Notes: a model not told the origin generated them from the sequence alone. DNA of 61,737 bases from Ga0077527 sp964533495 (GCA_964533495.1 CAZHJU010000017.1:1-61737), one strand, 5' to 3'; counted from the first letter of the stretch, positions 54,435 to 61,737 are shown. Program-made: numbers and translations.

Positions 54435-54749
54435 AGGGAAATTACCCTATAAATCCCAACAATCGCCAACACGATTCTTCTTTATCCAACAAACACTTAG
54501 CTTCAATGCGGTGTTGGAATCAGTTGCCCGCAATTGTGCCTTTTTGAAACCAAGTGTGCCATCCGTGTGCCACGATTTTTCCCGAAAATTTTCCGAGCAT
54601 TTCAAAAAACTTTTCGGAAATTTTTTCTGACGATTCTTCTCAACGATTCCATCCGTCCAAGGGAAAAAAAGTCGCCTGCTCGTACGTCACATATCAGCGA
54701 TACAAAAATCTCTGTGTATCTCTTCCGAAATTCCCGCTTCCTTCAAAAC
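54435..54749. other. Left end of the integrative element
   Basis: 315 bases with no gene. It contains the 20-bp arm-type repeat at 54553-54572 and several T-rich stretches. The open frames are not supported. Confidence 0.55.
54553..54572 (+). repeat. Arm-type repeat, left end of element
   Basis: AGTGTGCCATCCGTGTGCCA, identical to 61005-61024 and in the same orientation. It contains two GTGTGCCA units 11 bases apart, as expected for integrase arm-binding sites, and lies 119 bases inside the left att core. Confidence 0.7.
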
Positions 54750-55058
54750 TGGTGGGCCCTGTTGGATTCGAACCAACGACCAAGGGATTCCGGTTTGTGC
54801 GAGTTTCCCCGCTCCCTGGACTATCTCATCACCTCCGGCATAACCCGGTAAGGCGTCGGGCGCTCTTGGCGGTCATTAAGAGGGCTCAACCTCTCCGCTA
54901 GTCTCTGCACCTTCCGGGGATGCATCCCCGGCTTGGCTCAGGGTTACCGTGTCCTGCGACGTAGGTTTCCCTGAATTCACCCGATTTTCGACCGTCGTTT
55001 CCGGCGGAAGTCACCATCCCGATGAGTCCCCTGCTCTAACCGACTGAGCTAAGGGCCC
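54750..55058 (-). tRNA. tRNA-Ile2(CAU) interrupted by a group I intron
   Basis: The exons are 55022-55058 and 54750-54789. Joined they make a 77-nt tRNA: acceptor GGGCCCT/AGGGCCC, D-arm, anticodon loop CTCATAA with CAT, variable TTGGTC, T-loop TTCGAAT and encoded CCA. The variable region resembles E. coli ileX, and C4-G69 and C5-G68 fit TilS recognition, so Ile2 (lysidine) is preferred over elongator Met. It differs from the split resident tRNA mainly in the acceptor stem and one T-loop base. It lies inside the integrative element. Confidence 0.92.
54790..55021 (-). other. Self-splicing group I intron in the tRNA-Ile2 anticodon loop
   Basis: A 232-nt intron inserted directly after CAT. The conserved core elements are visible on the minus strand: P region AATTCAGGGAAACCT, Q region AACCCTGAGCCAAGCC, R region GTGCAGAGACTA and S region GAGATAGTCC, ending in ACAAACCGG with terminal G. 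The 5' splice site UCAU can pair with GUGA in the intron, giving the usual U-G pair. It has no room for a homing endonuclease. Elements and position match the Azoarcus tRNA-Ile intron (subgroup IC3). Confidence 0.93.
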
Positions 55059-55193
55059 GAACCGGCGATTTTACCCTTTTAGGGCGGAATCCGGCGGTTT
55101 TCCACGCAGGCTTGAGCCATTCAGGCCCGGAATCTAAAATGAAATTCTCCTTGTCCTTTTTAACCGTAGCACAACTGATGAGGAGTAGACCTC

Positions 55194-55421
55194 TTGGTTT
55201 ACAGCCAGCTGCGCACGATAAAGCAGCTAGTGGCGGAAGCACCTTTCGTCACTGAAGGTAAATTGCGCTGGTGGATATTCCACGCTGAAAAGAATGGACT
55301 TGAAACCGCGCTAATCAAGATAGATGGTCGCCTGTACGTGGACCTGGTCGAGTTCAATCGGTGGCTGGAAGAGCAGCGGTTAGCTCCAAAGCCCGCGAGT
55401 AAGGCGACGAAAGCCGCCTGA
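55194..55421 (+). CDS. Excisionase-like helix-turn-helix protein
   Basis: A 75-residue protein starting at TTG 55194, with AGGAG 9 bases before. The sequence VTEGKLRWWIFHAEKNGLET and the strand DGRLYVDLVEFNRWLEEQR resemble the small winged-helix regulators and excisionases found next to tyrosine integrases. It is followed by a clear terminator. It is the only intact small regulator of the element. Confidence 0.78.
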   Translation: MVYSQLRTIKQLVAEAPFVTEGKLRWWIFHAEKNGLETALIKIDGRLYVDLVEFNRWLEEQRLAPKPASKATKAA

Positions 55422-55427
55422 AGGTAC

Positions 55428-55458
55428 AAGGCCCCGCCGAAAGGTGGGGCCTTTTTTC
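55428..55458 (+). terminator. Terminator of the excisionase-like gene
   Basis: Stem AAGGCCCCGCC pairing with GGTGGGGCCTT (one G-T pair) around GAAA, followed by TTTT. It starts 7 bases after the stop. Confidence 0.9.
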
Positions 55459-55510
55459 TTATTTGGTTAATGCCCAGCTTTTACCAGCATCAATATTATG
55501 CTGTGATTGA

Positions 55511-55747
55511 TTATTTCACTATTTCCATCAACCTACCAAAGCTATCCACAACGTCATACTTGACGTTCTCCGGAGCATAGCGACGATTCATCTCGTCGAA
55601 GAACTTTCGGGCACATTTGATCTTGGTTTTCTCAATCTCGCGCAACTCCATCGTAGACAAGGAACCCTTGGTTTCAGCGACGAAATAGATGTGCTTTACC
55701 GATCCTTCCTTGAAGCTGATTGCCCAATCCGGGTTGTAGTCCCCCAC
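55511..55747 (-). pseudogene. C-terminal fragment of a type III restriction enzyme (Res)
   Basis: 78 residues: YNPDWAISFKEGSVKHIYFV, AETKGS and a helical end (KIKCARKFFDEMNRRY), as in the extreme C-terminus of type III Res subunits. The helicase and nuclease core (about 900 residues) is missing; the fragment begins at the junction with the TraG fragment near 55745. No Mod gene is present. Confidence 0.8.
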
Positions 55748-56304
55748 TGGTGTCCGTTTTCAGTTGGTTCAAGCTGCCCGTGGTTCTGGGCATTGTGTGC
55801 TGGCACACCCTGCCGTTCGTTTTAGCTGGTGCCGCCGCGTGGTTCTTCAGCTACGACAGTGTGCTGATGGCTATTCAGGCCGTGCTGTGGCTGCTCATCG
55901 GGTTGTGGATCAAGAAATTCGTCCGCCAGCTTGGCGAACTGCTTTCCAGCCCCTCAACCGTCCACGGCTCCGCCCGCTTTGCGTCGCTCGATGAACTGGC
56001 GCTCGGCAGCTTCTTCAGCGGCAAGGGCCTGATACTCGGTCGCCAAGGCCTGCGCTGGTTGCGCTTCAACCGCGAAGGCAACGTGCTGACTTTCGCCCCT
56101 TCCCGCAGCGGCAAGGGTGCCGGCGGCGTCATTCCCAACCTGTTGGAGCATCCTGGCTCCGCCGTCGTTATCGACGTAACCCGAGCGACTGCCCGGCAGC
56201 AGAATTCACCGCCCGCAGAACCAAAATCCGCCCCACTGCCTGAGAAGCAGGACTTCGGCATCGATACCCCGCCCGGCTTCGAGCCGCCGAAGGGGCCGGT
56301 TTGA
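55745..56304 (+). pseudogene. Internally deleted TraG/VirD4 coupling protein
   Basis: The N-terminal part of a conjugation coupling ATPase is present: two hydrophobic helices (LPVVLGIVCWHTLPFVLAGA), then STVHGSARFASLDELALGSF, and Walker A FAPSRSGKGAGGVIPNLLEH. After VVIDV the sequence jumps to a short Pro-rich tail (DTPPGFEPPKGPV), so about 400 residues including Walker B are lost. The natural start codon is missing; the fragment abuts the Res fragment. It shows that the element descends from a conjugative one. Confidence 0.8.
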
Positions 56305-56329
56305 CATTACTGAACGATAGTTCAATAAT
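56301..56329 (+). promoter_or_regulatory. Sigma-70 promoter with palindromic operator, LexA/UmuD-like cassette
   Basis: TTGACA (56301-56306), a 17-base spacer and AATAAT (56324-56329), close to the ideal promoter. The palindrome TGAACGATAGTTCA (56311-56324) fills the spacer and overlaps the -10 box, so a bound repressor would block polymerase. GAAC-N4-GTTC is the form of the Bacillus-type SOS box, not the CTG-N10-CAG of E. coli. The start point would fall near 56336, only a few bases before the ATG at 56339. Confidence 0.8.
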
Positions 56330-56338
56330 TCCGGGCCT

Positions 56339-56923
56339 ATGGCTAGGCCCAACCGCGACGACCAGCACCTGCGCAAACTCCAGGACTACTACGCCCGGAG
56401 CCGGGCGCTGCCCTCGTTCGCCAGCATCAGTGCTCTGCTGGGCTTCCGCACCAAGGGGGCGGTAGCGGCACTGGCAGGCCGACTGACGGACGCCGGTTAC
56501 CTGACGCAGCTTCCGGACGGGCGGCTGGCGCCCGGCAAGCGGTTTTTCGAGCGCCCGCAGGCCGCGAGCCTTGTGCCGGCGGGTTTCCCCAGCCCGGCGA
56601 CCGACGACCTCAAAGACACCATTTCCATTGACCAGGACATCGTGCGCTTTCCCTCGCGGACGGTTCTGGTGACGGTCAAGGGCGACTCCATGGTGGACGC
56701 CGGCATCCTGCCCGGTGACGTGGCGGTGGTTGAACGCCGCAACACGGCCGGCGACGGTGAAATTGTCGTGGCGATCGTGGAAGGTGAGTTCACCATCAAG
56801 CGGCTGGTGAAGGAACGGGGGCGCTTTGTCCTCAAGCCGGAGAACAAGGCCTACCCCATCATCAGGCCCAAGGAGCTTGAGATTTTCGGCGTAATCGTCG
56901 GCAGTTACCGCAAGTACCGATGA
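56339..56923 (+). CDS. LexA/UmuD-like self-cleaving repressor (S24 peptidase)
   Basis: A 194-residue protein with an N-terminal winged-helix part (~10-65, LPSFASISALLGFRTKGAVA) and a C-terminal S24 domain. The cleavage site is AG in VPAGFPSPA, the catalytic Ser lies in KGDSMVDAGI and the Lys in EFTIKRLV. The FPSPA context is UmuD-like while the HTH is LexA-like, so it can serve both as repressor and as UmuD subunit. It is 3 bases upstream of the polymerase gene and probably binds the palindrome in its own promoter. Confidence 0.92.
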   Translation: MARPNRDDQHLRKLQDYYARSRALPSFASISALLGFRTKGAVAALAGRLTDAGYLTQLPDGRLAPGKRFFERPQAASLVPAGFPSPATDDLKDTISIDQDIVRFPSRTVLVTVKGDSMVDAGILPGDVAVVERRNTAGDGEIVVAIVEGEFTIKRLVKERGRFVLKPENKAYPIIRPKELEIFGVIVGSYRKYR

Positions 56924-56926
56924 TCC

Positions 56927-58162
56927 ATGCTGCTCCACAACTGGCCGCGTGCCTTCGCGCACGTCGATTGCGACGCCTTCTATGCGTCATGTGAGCGTGC
57001 CCGACAGCCCAAACTGAGAGCCGTGCCCGTTTGCGTGTTGTCCAACCAGTCCGCGTTCGTCATCGCTAAAACCTACGACGCCAAAAGGCTGGGCATCACC
57101 ACGGGCATGAGTGTCTGGGACGCCAAGAAACTGGCGCCCAAGGCGGTGTATCTCACGCCCGACTTTGCCTATTACGGGCAAATGTCCGATCAGGTCTTCT
57201 CCATCCTGCGGCGCTATTCGCCGGAAGTGGAGGTGTATTCCATCGACGAGGGCTTCATGGGCATGCATGGCCTGCGGAGCCTCTGGCGCAAAAGCTATCA
57301 GGACATTGCCGACGATATTCGCGAAACGGTCAAACGCGAGGCGGGCATTACTGTATCCATCGGCGTTGCCGTTACGCGAACGCTGGCCAAGATGGCCTCG
57401 GAGTCGAACAAGCCGGATGGCACGGCCATTGTGCCGGGCAAGCGGATTGAACCGTTTCTCGAAAATATCCCCGTGCGGGATATTCCCGGCATTGGTGGCA
57501 GCCGCACGGCGCTGCTCGGTCAGTTCGGCATCAAGACGGCGCTGGAATTCGCCAACGCCAAGCCGGCGACCATCCGCCGCCTCATGGGCAAGCTCGGCCT
57601 CGATTTGTGGAACGAGCTGCGGGGCACGAGTGTTTTCCCGCTGGAGTTGGAACCAAAGCTGCCCAAAAGCGTGGCCCGCACGTCCGCCATGGGTGAGCAC
57701 ACCGGCGACCGCGAGAAAATCGCCGCGCACCTGTCCCGGCATGTGTCGCGGCTGGCGACGGATCTGGTCACCAAGCGCCTGCTGACTTCCCGTGTGCTGT
57801 TCTACCTGCAACTGAGCAAGACCTTCGACACGGAAGGCGTGGAGATTCGCTTCCAGTTCCCGGTTTCGGGCTATTTCACCATGGTCGAGGCATCCCGGCA
57901 GGCTCTTGGTAAGCTGTACCGGCCGGGGCAGTCCTATTGGGGCTGCGGCGTGGTGGCCAGCGACATTTGCTCGGCCGTCACGGCAACGCCGGATTTGTTC
58001 GGCCTCATGAGCAAAGACCAGAGACAGGGGCGGCTGATGGAAACCATGGACGCGATCAACAAGAAGTACGGCAAGAATTCCGCCATGATGGCGTCCTCGG
58101 TCATTATCCGGGGCAAGGTGCGCCCTTCCCGCCTCGCCTACCCCATCATCGAGGCGAACTGA
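56927..58162 (+). CDS. umuC: Y-family DNA polymerase (UmuC-like)
   Basis: A 411-residue translesion polymerase. Metal-binding motifs are AHVDCDAFYASCERARQP and YSIDEGFMGMH. Also present are the helix-hairpin-helix IPVRDIPGIGGSRTALLGQF and a little-finger domain (~240-350). Together with the LexA/UmuD-like protein and the SRAP protein it forms an SOS mutagenesis operon on the mobile element. Confidence 0.95.
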   Translation: MLLHNWPRAFAHVDCDAFYASCERARQPKLRAVPVCVLSNQSAFVIAKTYDAKRLGITTGMSVWDAKKLAPKAVYLTPDFAYYGQMSDQVFSILRRYSPEVEVYSIDEGFMGMHGLRSLWRKSYQDIADDIRETVKREAGITVSIGVAVTRTLAKMASESNKPDGTAIVPGKRIEPFLENIPVRDIPGIGGSRTALLGQFGIKTALEFANAKPATIRRLMGKLGLDLWNELRGTSVFPLELEPKLPKSVARTSAMGEHTGDREKIAAHLSRHVSRLATDLVTKRLLTSRVLFYLQLSKTFDTEGVEIRFQFPVSGYFTMVEASRQALGKLYRPGQSYWGCGVVASDICSAVTATPDLFGLMSKDQRQGRLMETMDAINKKYGKNSAMMASSVIIRGKVRPSRLAYPIIEAN

Positions 58163-58164
58163 GC

Positions 58165-58839
58165 ATGTGCGGTCGTTTCACCACCTCTGCCAGCAAAACC
58201 AAGGCGCTGTACAGCCCTTACGAAAAGCAACTGGCGCAAAGCTGGGCGCTGCTGCGCGACCGCTACGACGTGCGACCGGGCACGGATGTCGTGGCGCTGC
58301 GCCAGACAGCCGAAAGTGGTTTAGAGCTGGCAAACGTGAAGTGGGGCCTGCTGCCCCACTGGTCAAAGGAACCCAAGCTGGTCTACAGCACCATCAACGC
58401 CAGGGCGGAAACGGTGGATTCAAAGCCGGCCTACCGGACGCCCTTCCGAAAGCGCCGCTGCCTCATACCGGCCAGCGGCTGGTATGAGTGGAAAGAGATC
58501 GAGCGCGGCCGGAAGGAAAAATGGTGGATGCACCCGGCGGACGGCGGGGCATTCTCCTTCGCCGGCTTGTGGGACAGATGGGAGCGTGACGGCCATATCA
58601 TCGACTCCTGCACCATCATCGTCGGTGATGCCAACGAGCGCTTGCGGTCAGTCCATGACCGAATGCCCATCATCATCCAGCCCAAGGACTACGACACCTG
58701 GCTTGACCCGACCCTGCAGGACGCCAAACACCTCAAGGAATTGCTACAACCCGCACCCGATAGCTTTGCGGTAGCCCAACCCGTCAGGAACGACAAGCAT
58801 CCGCGTGATGACGATGCAACGCTAATTACAGCTGGTTGA
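58165..58839 (+). CDS. SRAP-domain abasic-site protein (YedK/HMCES-like)
   Basis: Start chosen at ATG 58165 (224 aa) because Cys2 (MCGRF) is the catalytic residue that crosslinks to abasic sites in single-stranded DNA; the longer frame upstream would bury it. Also conserved are Asn in INARAET, Glu in SGWYEWK and His in SVHDRMPII. The gene begins 2 bases after the polymerase gene. SRAP proteins protect abasic sites from mutagenic bypass, so pairing with a Y-family polymerase is logical. Confidence 0.94.
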   Translation: MCGRFTTSASKTKALYSPYEKQLAQSWALLRDRYDVRPGTDVVALRQTAESGLELANVKWGLLPHWSKEPKLVYSTINARAETVDSKPAYRTPFRKRRCLIPASGWYEWKEIERGRKEKWWMHPADGGAFSFAGLWDRWERDGHIIDSCTIIVGDANERLRSVHDRMPIIIQPKDYDTWLDPTLQDAKHLKELLQPAPDSFAVAQPVRNDKHPRDDDATLITAG

Positions 58840-59014
58840 ACTGTCTGAAAACTCAGCTTAATGCACCGGAGTCTTGTTAGCAGATTCCCTTGATCCCGTT
58901 CTACAAGCTGCGTATCTTGAAATAATTGCAAAAAATAGTACGGAATTTCTGGCTATTACAGGCCAGCCTTCCGGTAAATATGCTTGTTGATCGTATTAGC
59001 TGGGGGAGGAATCC
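58840..59014. other. Gap before the AAA ATPase remnant
   Basis: 175 bases, AT-richer than the host flanks. I see no gene or clear promoter in it; the ribosome site GGGGGAGGA belongs to the following pseudogene. Confidence 0.5.
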
Positions 59015-60637
59015 ATGGCTCTGGTTGATGAAATTCTTGCTTGGACTGAAAAGTCTTTGCCTCCATGGCAACGCGATGCGGCACGCAGGTTATTCCAGTT
59101 TAGAAAAGGGTTATTCCCGACGTGCATGACCCCAAGGTGCAACACAGTGTGCCGACAGCTCTTTTCGACATAGAAATTTCCTCTACCGATAAATCCGTCA
59201 AATGGTCACAAGGCACAGTGCCGCCGGCCGACTTGGCGACATTCGCGGTCTTCGATGCGCACTGCGCACGCTCGTATTTGTCCGAAGGCGAAGTTGCATA
59301 CCTACCTTATGGCCTAGATATCGTTGAGAACCTTGCCAATAAGGTATTGCCGGAACTGACCATACGACTCAATAAAGAAATCGCCACCCTGAACACCGAC
59401 ACACAACCTTTTCAGTCTTTAGCCGGCGATACGGCTGTCGGTAAGCTAATTGCAGCCCTCACACCGAAAACGGACACAGCTACCGTTGTGAAGCTAGCTA
59501 CGCTGTCCCAAGCTGAACAAGATCGCTTGGGTGAACTGGATAAAGCACTTCAAGAAACAGATCCTAAAGCGAAGGCACAGGACTTGAGGTTATCGGCCCA
59601 GCGACGCCTTGCTTAAATCAGCCAAGACCAGGACGTGGGACGACCTCCCTGGATTATCCGAGAGCCCGAGGAAACAGATTCGCAATCTCGCCGCCAAACA
59701 ACTCCGTTTGTCACGGACGATGACGCGCGCTAGTGACGAGGCTAAAGTCCGCGCGCTGAAGACGGAGCGTGACGAACTGAAGGCGAGAAAAGCGCTAAGT
59801 ATCGTCTCCAAGTCTGTTGTCGAACTTGTCGAGCGGATGCGCGTTAAAAGCGCATTGGAGGCATGCAAAGCCGATTTGAGAACTAAGGCGATTTCGGACA
59901 AGTCGAAAGAATTTGCGAGTAGCGCTGTAACAGAAGCACTCAGAAAGGCATTGGATCAAGAATTTATAGCCCTAGGTATAGGGCATATTCGCACCAAACT
60001 CGGTGATCGCAATGACAAAGGCAAAATGAAGTATCGCTTGCTGTTGGACTTGCCCGCCAACACCAACAAGCTGGAAGATGTATTAAGCGAAGGCGAACAA
60101 CGGGCGATAGCAATCGGGGCTTTCCTTGCGGAACTGCGAATCGCCGACCATTTAGGTGGAATTATTTTTGATGATCCAGTCTCTTCATTAGATCATTGGC
60201 GACGTCGTGATGTAGCCAAAAGACTGGCGGCGGAGGCGAAGCAACGCCAAGTCATTGTTCTCACCCACGACACCAGCTTCCTCGGCGAGCTTCGTGATGC
60301 TATTGAACAACTGGGAATAGCACATGAACTGCATCATCTGGAGTGGCGCGACAGCAGACCGGGCTACGTGAACCCCGGCTTGCCTTGGGGTCACAAGAGT
60401 TACAAAGAGAGGATTGACAGTCTTGAGAAGGCCCAAAAAGCGCTCGCCAAATCATGGCCGCCTTATCCTGGTCAAGCTGAGAATGACAAGATGACGCATC
60501 AGTATGATTTCTTTCGCGCGACTATCGAGCGCGTTGTGCAAGATGTCGTTTTCAATGGCGTCATCCAACGATATCGGGACTGGATTCAAATCAAGCATCT
60601 TGAAGCCGTTGTTGGATTTGACGATCCCGCTTCTCGG
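59015..60637 (+). pseudogene. Broken AAA/ABC-type ATPase (defence-island family)
   Basis: The frame starts well (GGGGGAGGA then MALVDEILAWTEKSLPPWQR), but a deletion removes the region with Walker A, and the frame then shifts near 59125. It runs to about 59616 (DIVENLANKVLPELTIRLN), shifts again with a further deletion, and continues with the C-terminal part: LSEGEQRAIAIGAFLAELR (ABC signature), GGIIFDDPVSSLDHWRRRDV (Walker B) and VIVLTHDTSFLGELRD. It stops at a junction with the integrase fragment near 60637. The full-length family (about 800-900 aa) is common in mobile and defence islands; its function is not settled. Confidence 0.85.
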
Positions 60638-60971
60638 CAATCAGGGCAGGCGTCACGTTGTTGAGGGAGTAAGGCCCCAGCTCGGCCTTCCACCAGCCCA
60701 GAATCTGTTTCTGCTTCTTCAGGGATTCAGGATTACGCCGCTCGACCGCCTCAAGGTAGCGGTCTACCAATGCGCCCAGCGTATGTTTGCGGGCCTCGTT
60801 GGTGGGCAGGGCATCGCCCTTGCGGATGGAGGCCTCCATCTGCTGCGCCCACAGGCGAGCGTCTGTCCTGCGCTCAAACGAACGGGAGATCGGCGGATGA
60901 CCACGCAAACGCACCTGCACCCGGAACGAGGTGCTGCCGTCTTTAGCTTTGCGGGCTTGGATATTGGCCAC
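60591..60971 (-). pseudogene. Truncated tyrosine integrase, N-terminal part only
   Basis: Starts at GTG 60971 (MANIQARKAKDGSTSFRVQV). Arm-binding and SAM-like core-binding segments are present to about residue 116, ending NNVTPALIAEKRD. The catalytic domain with Arg/His/Tyr is missing; the last residues read into the opposite-strand AAA remnant (junction near 60627-60637). It lies 133 bases from the att core, the normal place for an integrase. Confidence 0.85.
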
Positions 60972-61103
60972 GGCGTGCTGTTGTGTTGGCTAGGATTGGC
61001 TGAGAGTGTGCCATCCGTGTGCCAAATCCGTCAACAGCAGGCCGATACAAACTATAACTTATTGATTTATTGTTATTTTATTAACACTCAAAGCCGCTTC
61101 TAG
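60972..61103. other. Right end of the integrative element
   Basis: 132 bases between the integrase start and the att core. It holds the second 20-bp arm-type repeat (61005-61024) and a copy of the dispersed AT-rich motif (61053-61084), which may be part of the integrase promoter. Confidence 0.55.
61005..61024 (+). repeat. Arm-type repeat, right end of element
   Basis: Identical 20-bp copy of the repeat at 54553-54572, 80 bases inside the right att core. It has two GTGTGCCA units. Confidence 0.7.
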
Positions 61104-61114
61104 GGGATTATGAG
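61104..61114. repeat. att core, right
   Basis: GGGATTATGAG on the plus strand, the direct repeat of 54424-54434. Bases on either side differ between the two copies, so the shared core is exactly 11 bp. Confidence 0.85.
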
Positions 61115-61146
61115 TCCCCTGCTCTAACCGACTGAGCTAACGACCC
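61104..61146 (-). pseudogene. 5' half of the resident tRNA-Ile2(CAU)
   Basis: Minus strand: acceptor GGGTCGT, D-arm GCTCAGTCGGTTAGAGC, then the anticodon arm with CAT and AATCCC, after which element sequence (CTAGAAGCGG) follows instead of the T-arm. With 54390-54434 it rebuilds a complete tRNA, so this was one gene before insertion. It lies 39 bases downstream of rpoD. Confidence 0.9.
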
Positions 61147-61184
61147 GCGTTCCGGCGTTCACCCGGCACGCACCGGGCGCAACC

Positions 61185-61737
<553 letters not shown>

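Larger units (their letters stand above)
54424..61114. mobile_element. Decayed integrative element inserted in tRNA-Ile2(CAU)
   Basis: A 6.7-kb segment bounded by 11-bp att cores inside a split tRNA gene downstream of rpoD. It carries a truncated tyrosine integrase beside one att site, an excisionase-like HTH protein, a TraG/VirD4 fragment, a type III restriction fragment, a LexA/UmuD-UmuC-SRAP cassette, a broken AAA ATPase, and an intact intron-containing tRNA-Ile2. Parts of the right half are clearly lower in GC than the flanks. With no complete integrase it is probably immobile. Confidence 0.88.

Noticed and set aside
54750..55058. tRNA-Met (elongator) assignment of the CAT anticodon genes
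   Set aside because: The variable region TTGGTC and the acceptor pairs resemble tRNA-Ile2 (ileX) and the Azoarcus tRNA-Ile; elongator Met has a different arm. A TilS or charging test would settle it.

Overview
The window is a high-GC chromosomal segment of a betaproteobacterium. The evidence is the rpoD sequence, a Burkholderiales-like sucCD pair, several Bug/TctC receptors, and a tRNA-Ile2(CAU) gene carrying the same kind of group I intron known from Azoarcus. I cannot name the genus.

Layout. 1-7409 (minus) is a Tad/Flp pilus locus: pilin, TadG-like, TadE-like, a two-domain unknown, a second pilin-like protein, CpaB, CpaC, and a CpaF ATPase with an N-terminal FHA domain. 7622-8965 is a Ser/Thr kinase fused to a cyclic-nucleotide-binding domain. 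9031-10993 holds a BepA-like M48 protease and moaC. 11220-15341 is soxYZAXB for thiosulfate oxidation, with no soxCD in view. 15360-19496 holds a PglL/Wzy-like ligase, a type IV pilin with a sigma-54 promoter, and a TPR-glycosyltransferase. 19961-30893 (minus) is a signalling block: a GAF-HD-GYP phosphodiesterase, a GAF-GspE/PilB ATPase, a CHASE2 adenylate cyclase, an FHA protein, a PP2C phosphatase and a CHASE2 Ser/Thr kinase.

31199-45413 is an oxalate and one-carbon region: formyl-CoA transferase, a formyltransferase like the ALDH1L1 hydrolase domain, a Crp/Fnr regulator, oxalyl-CoA decarboxylase, TctABC transport, UspA, TerC, formate-THF ligase, a decayed formate dehydrogenase remnant and sucCD. 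Four TTGACCG-type palindromes lie upstream of frc/regulator, oxc, tctC and sucC. The regulator carries the FNR-type E-x-x-S-R recognition helix, so a dedicated oxalate regulon is likely. A probable small RNA with CCUCC motifs lies upstream of sucC. 46158-54307 holds miscellaneous metabolic genes.

54390-61146 is the most unusual part. A resident tRNA-Ile2(CAU) gene downstream of rpoD is split into two halves about 6.7 kb apart by a decayed integrative element with 11-bp att cores. Inside the element lies an intact tRNA-Ile2(CAU) interrupted by a 232-nt group I intron in the anticodon loop, inside the att-core sequence. The element thus seems to carry a replacement for the essential tRNA it breaks, with an intron that would hide the copy from the integrase. 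It also carries a self-cleaving LexA/UmuD-like repressor, a Y-family polymerase and an SRAP protein, plus broken integrase, TraG, type III restriction and AAA ATPase genes. The window ends inside rpoD.
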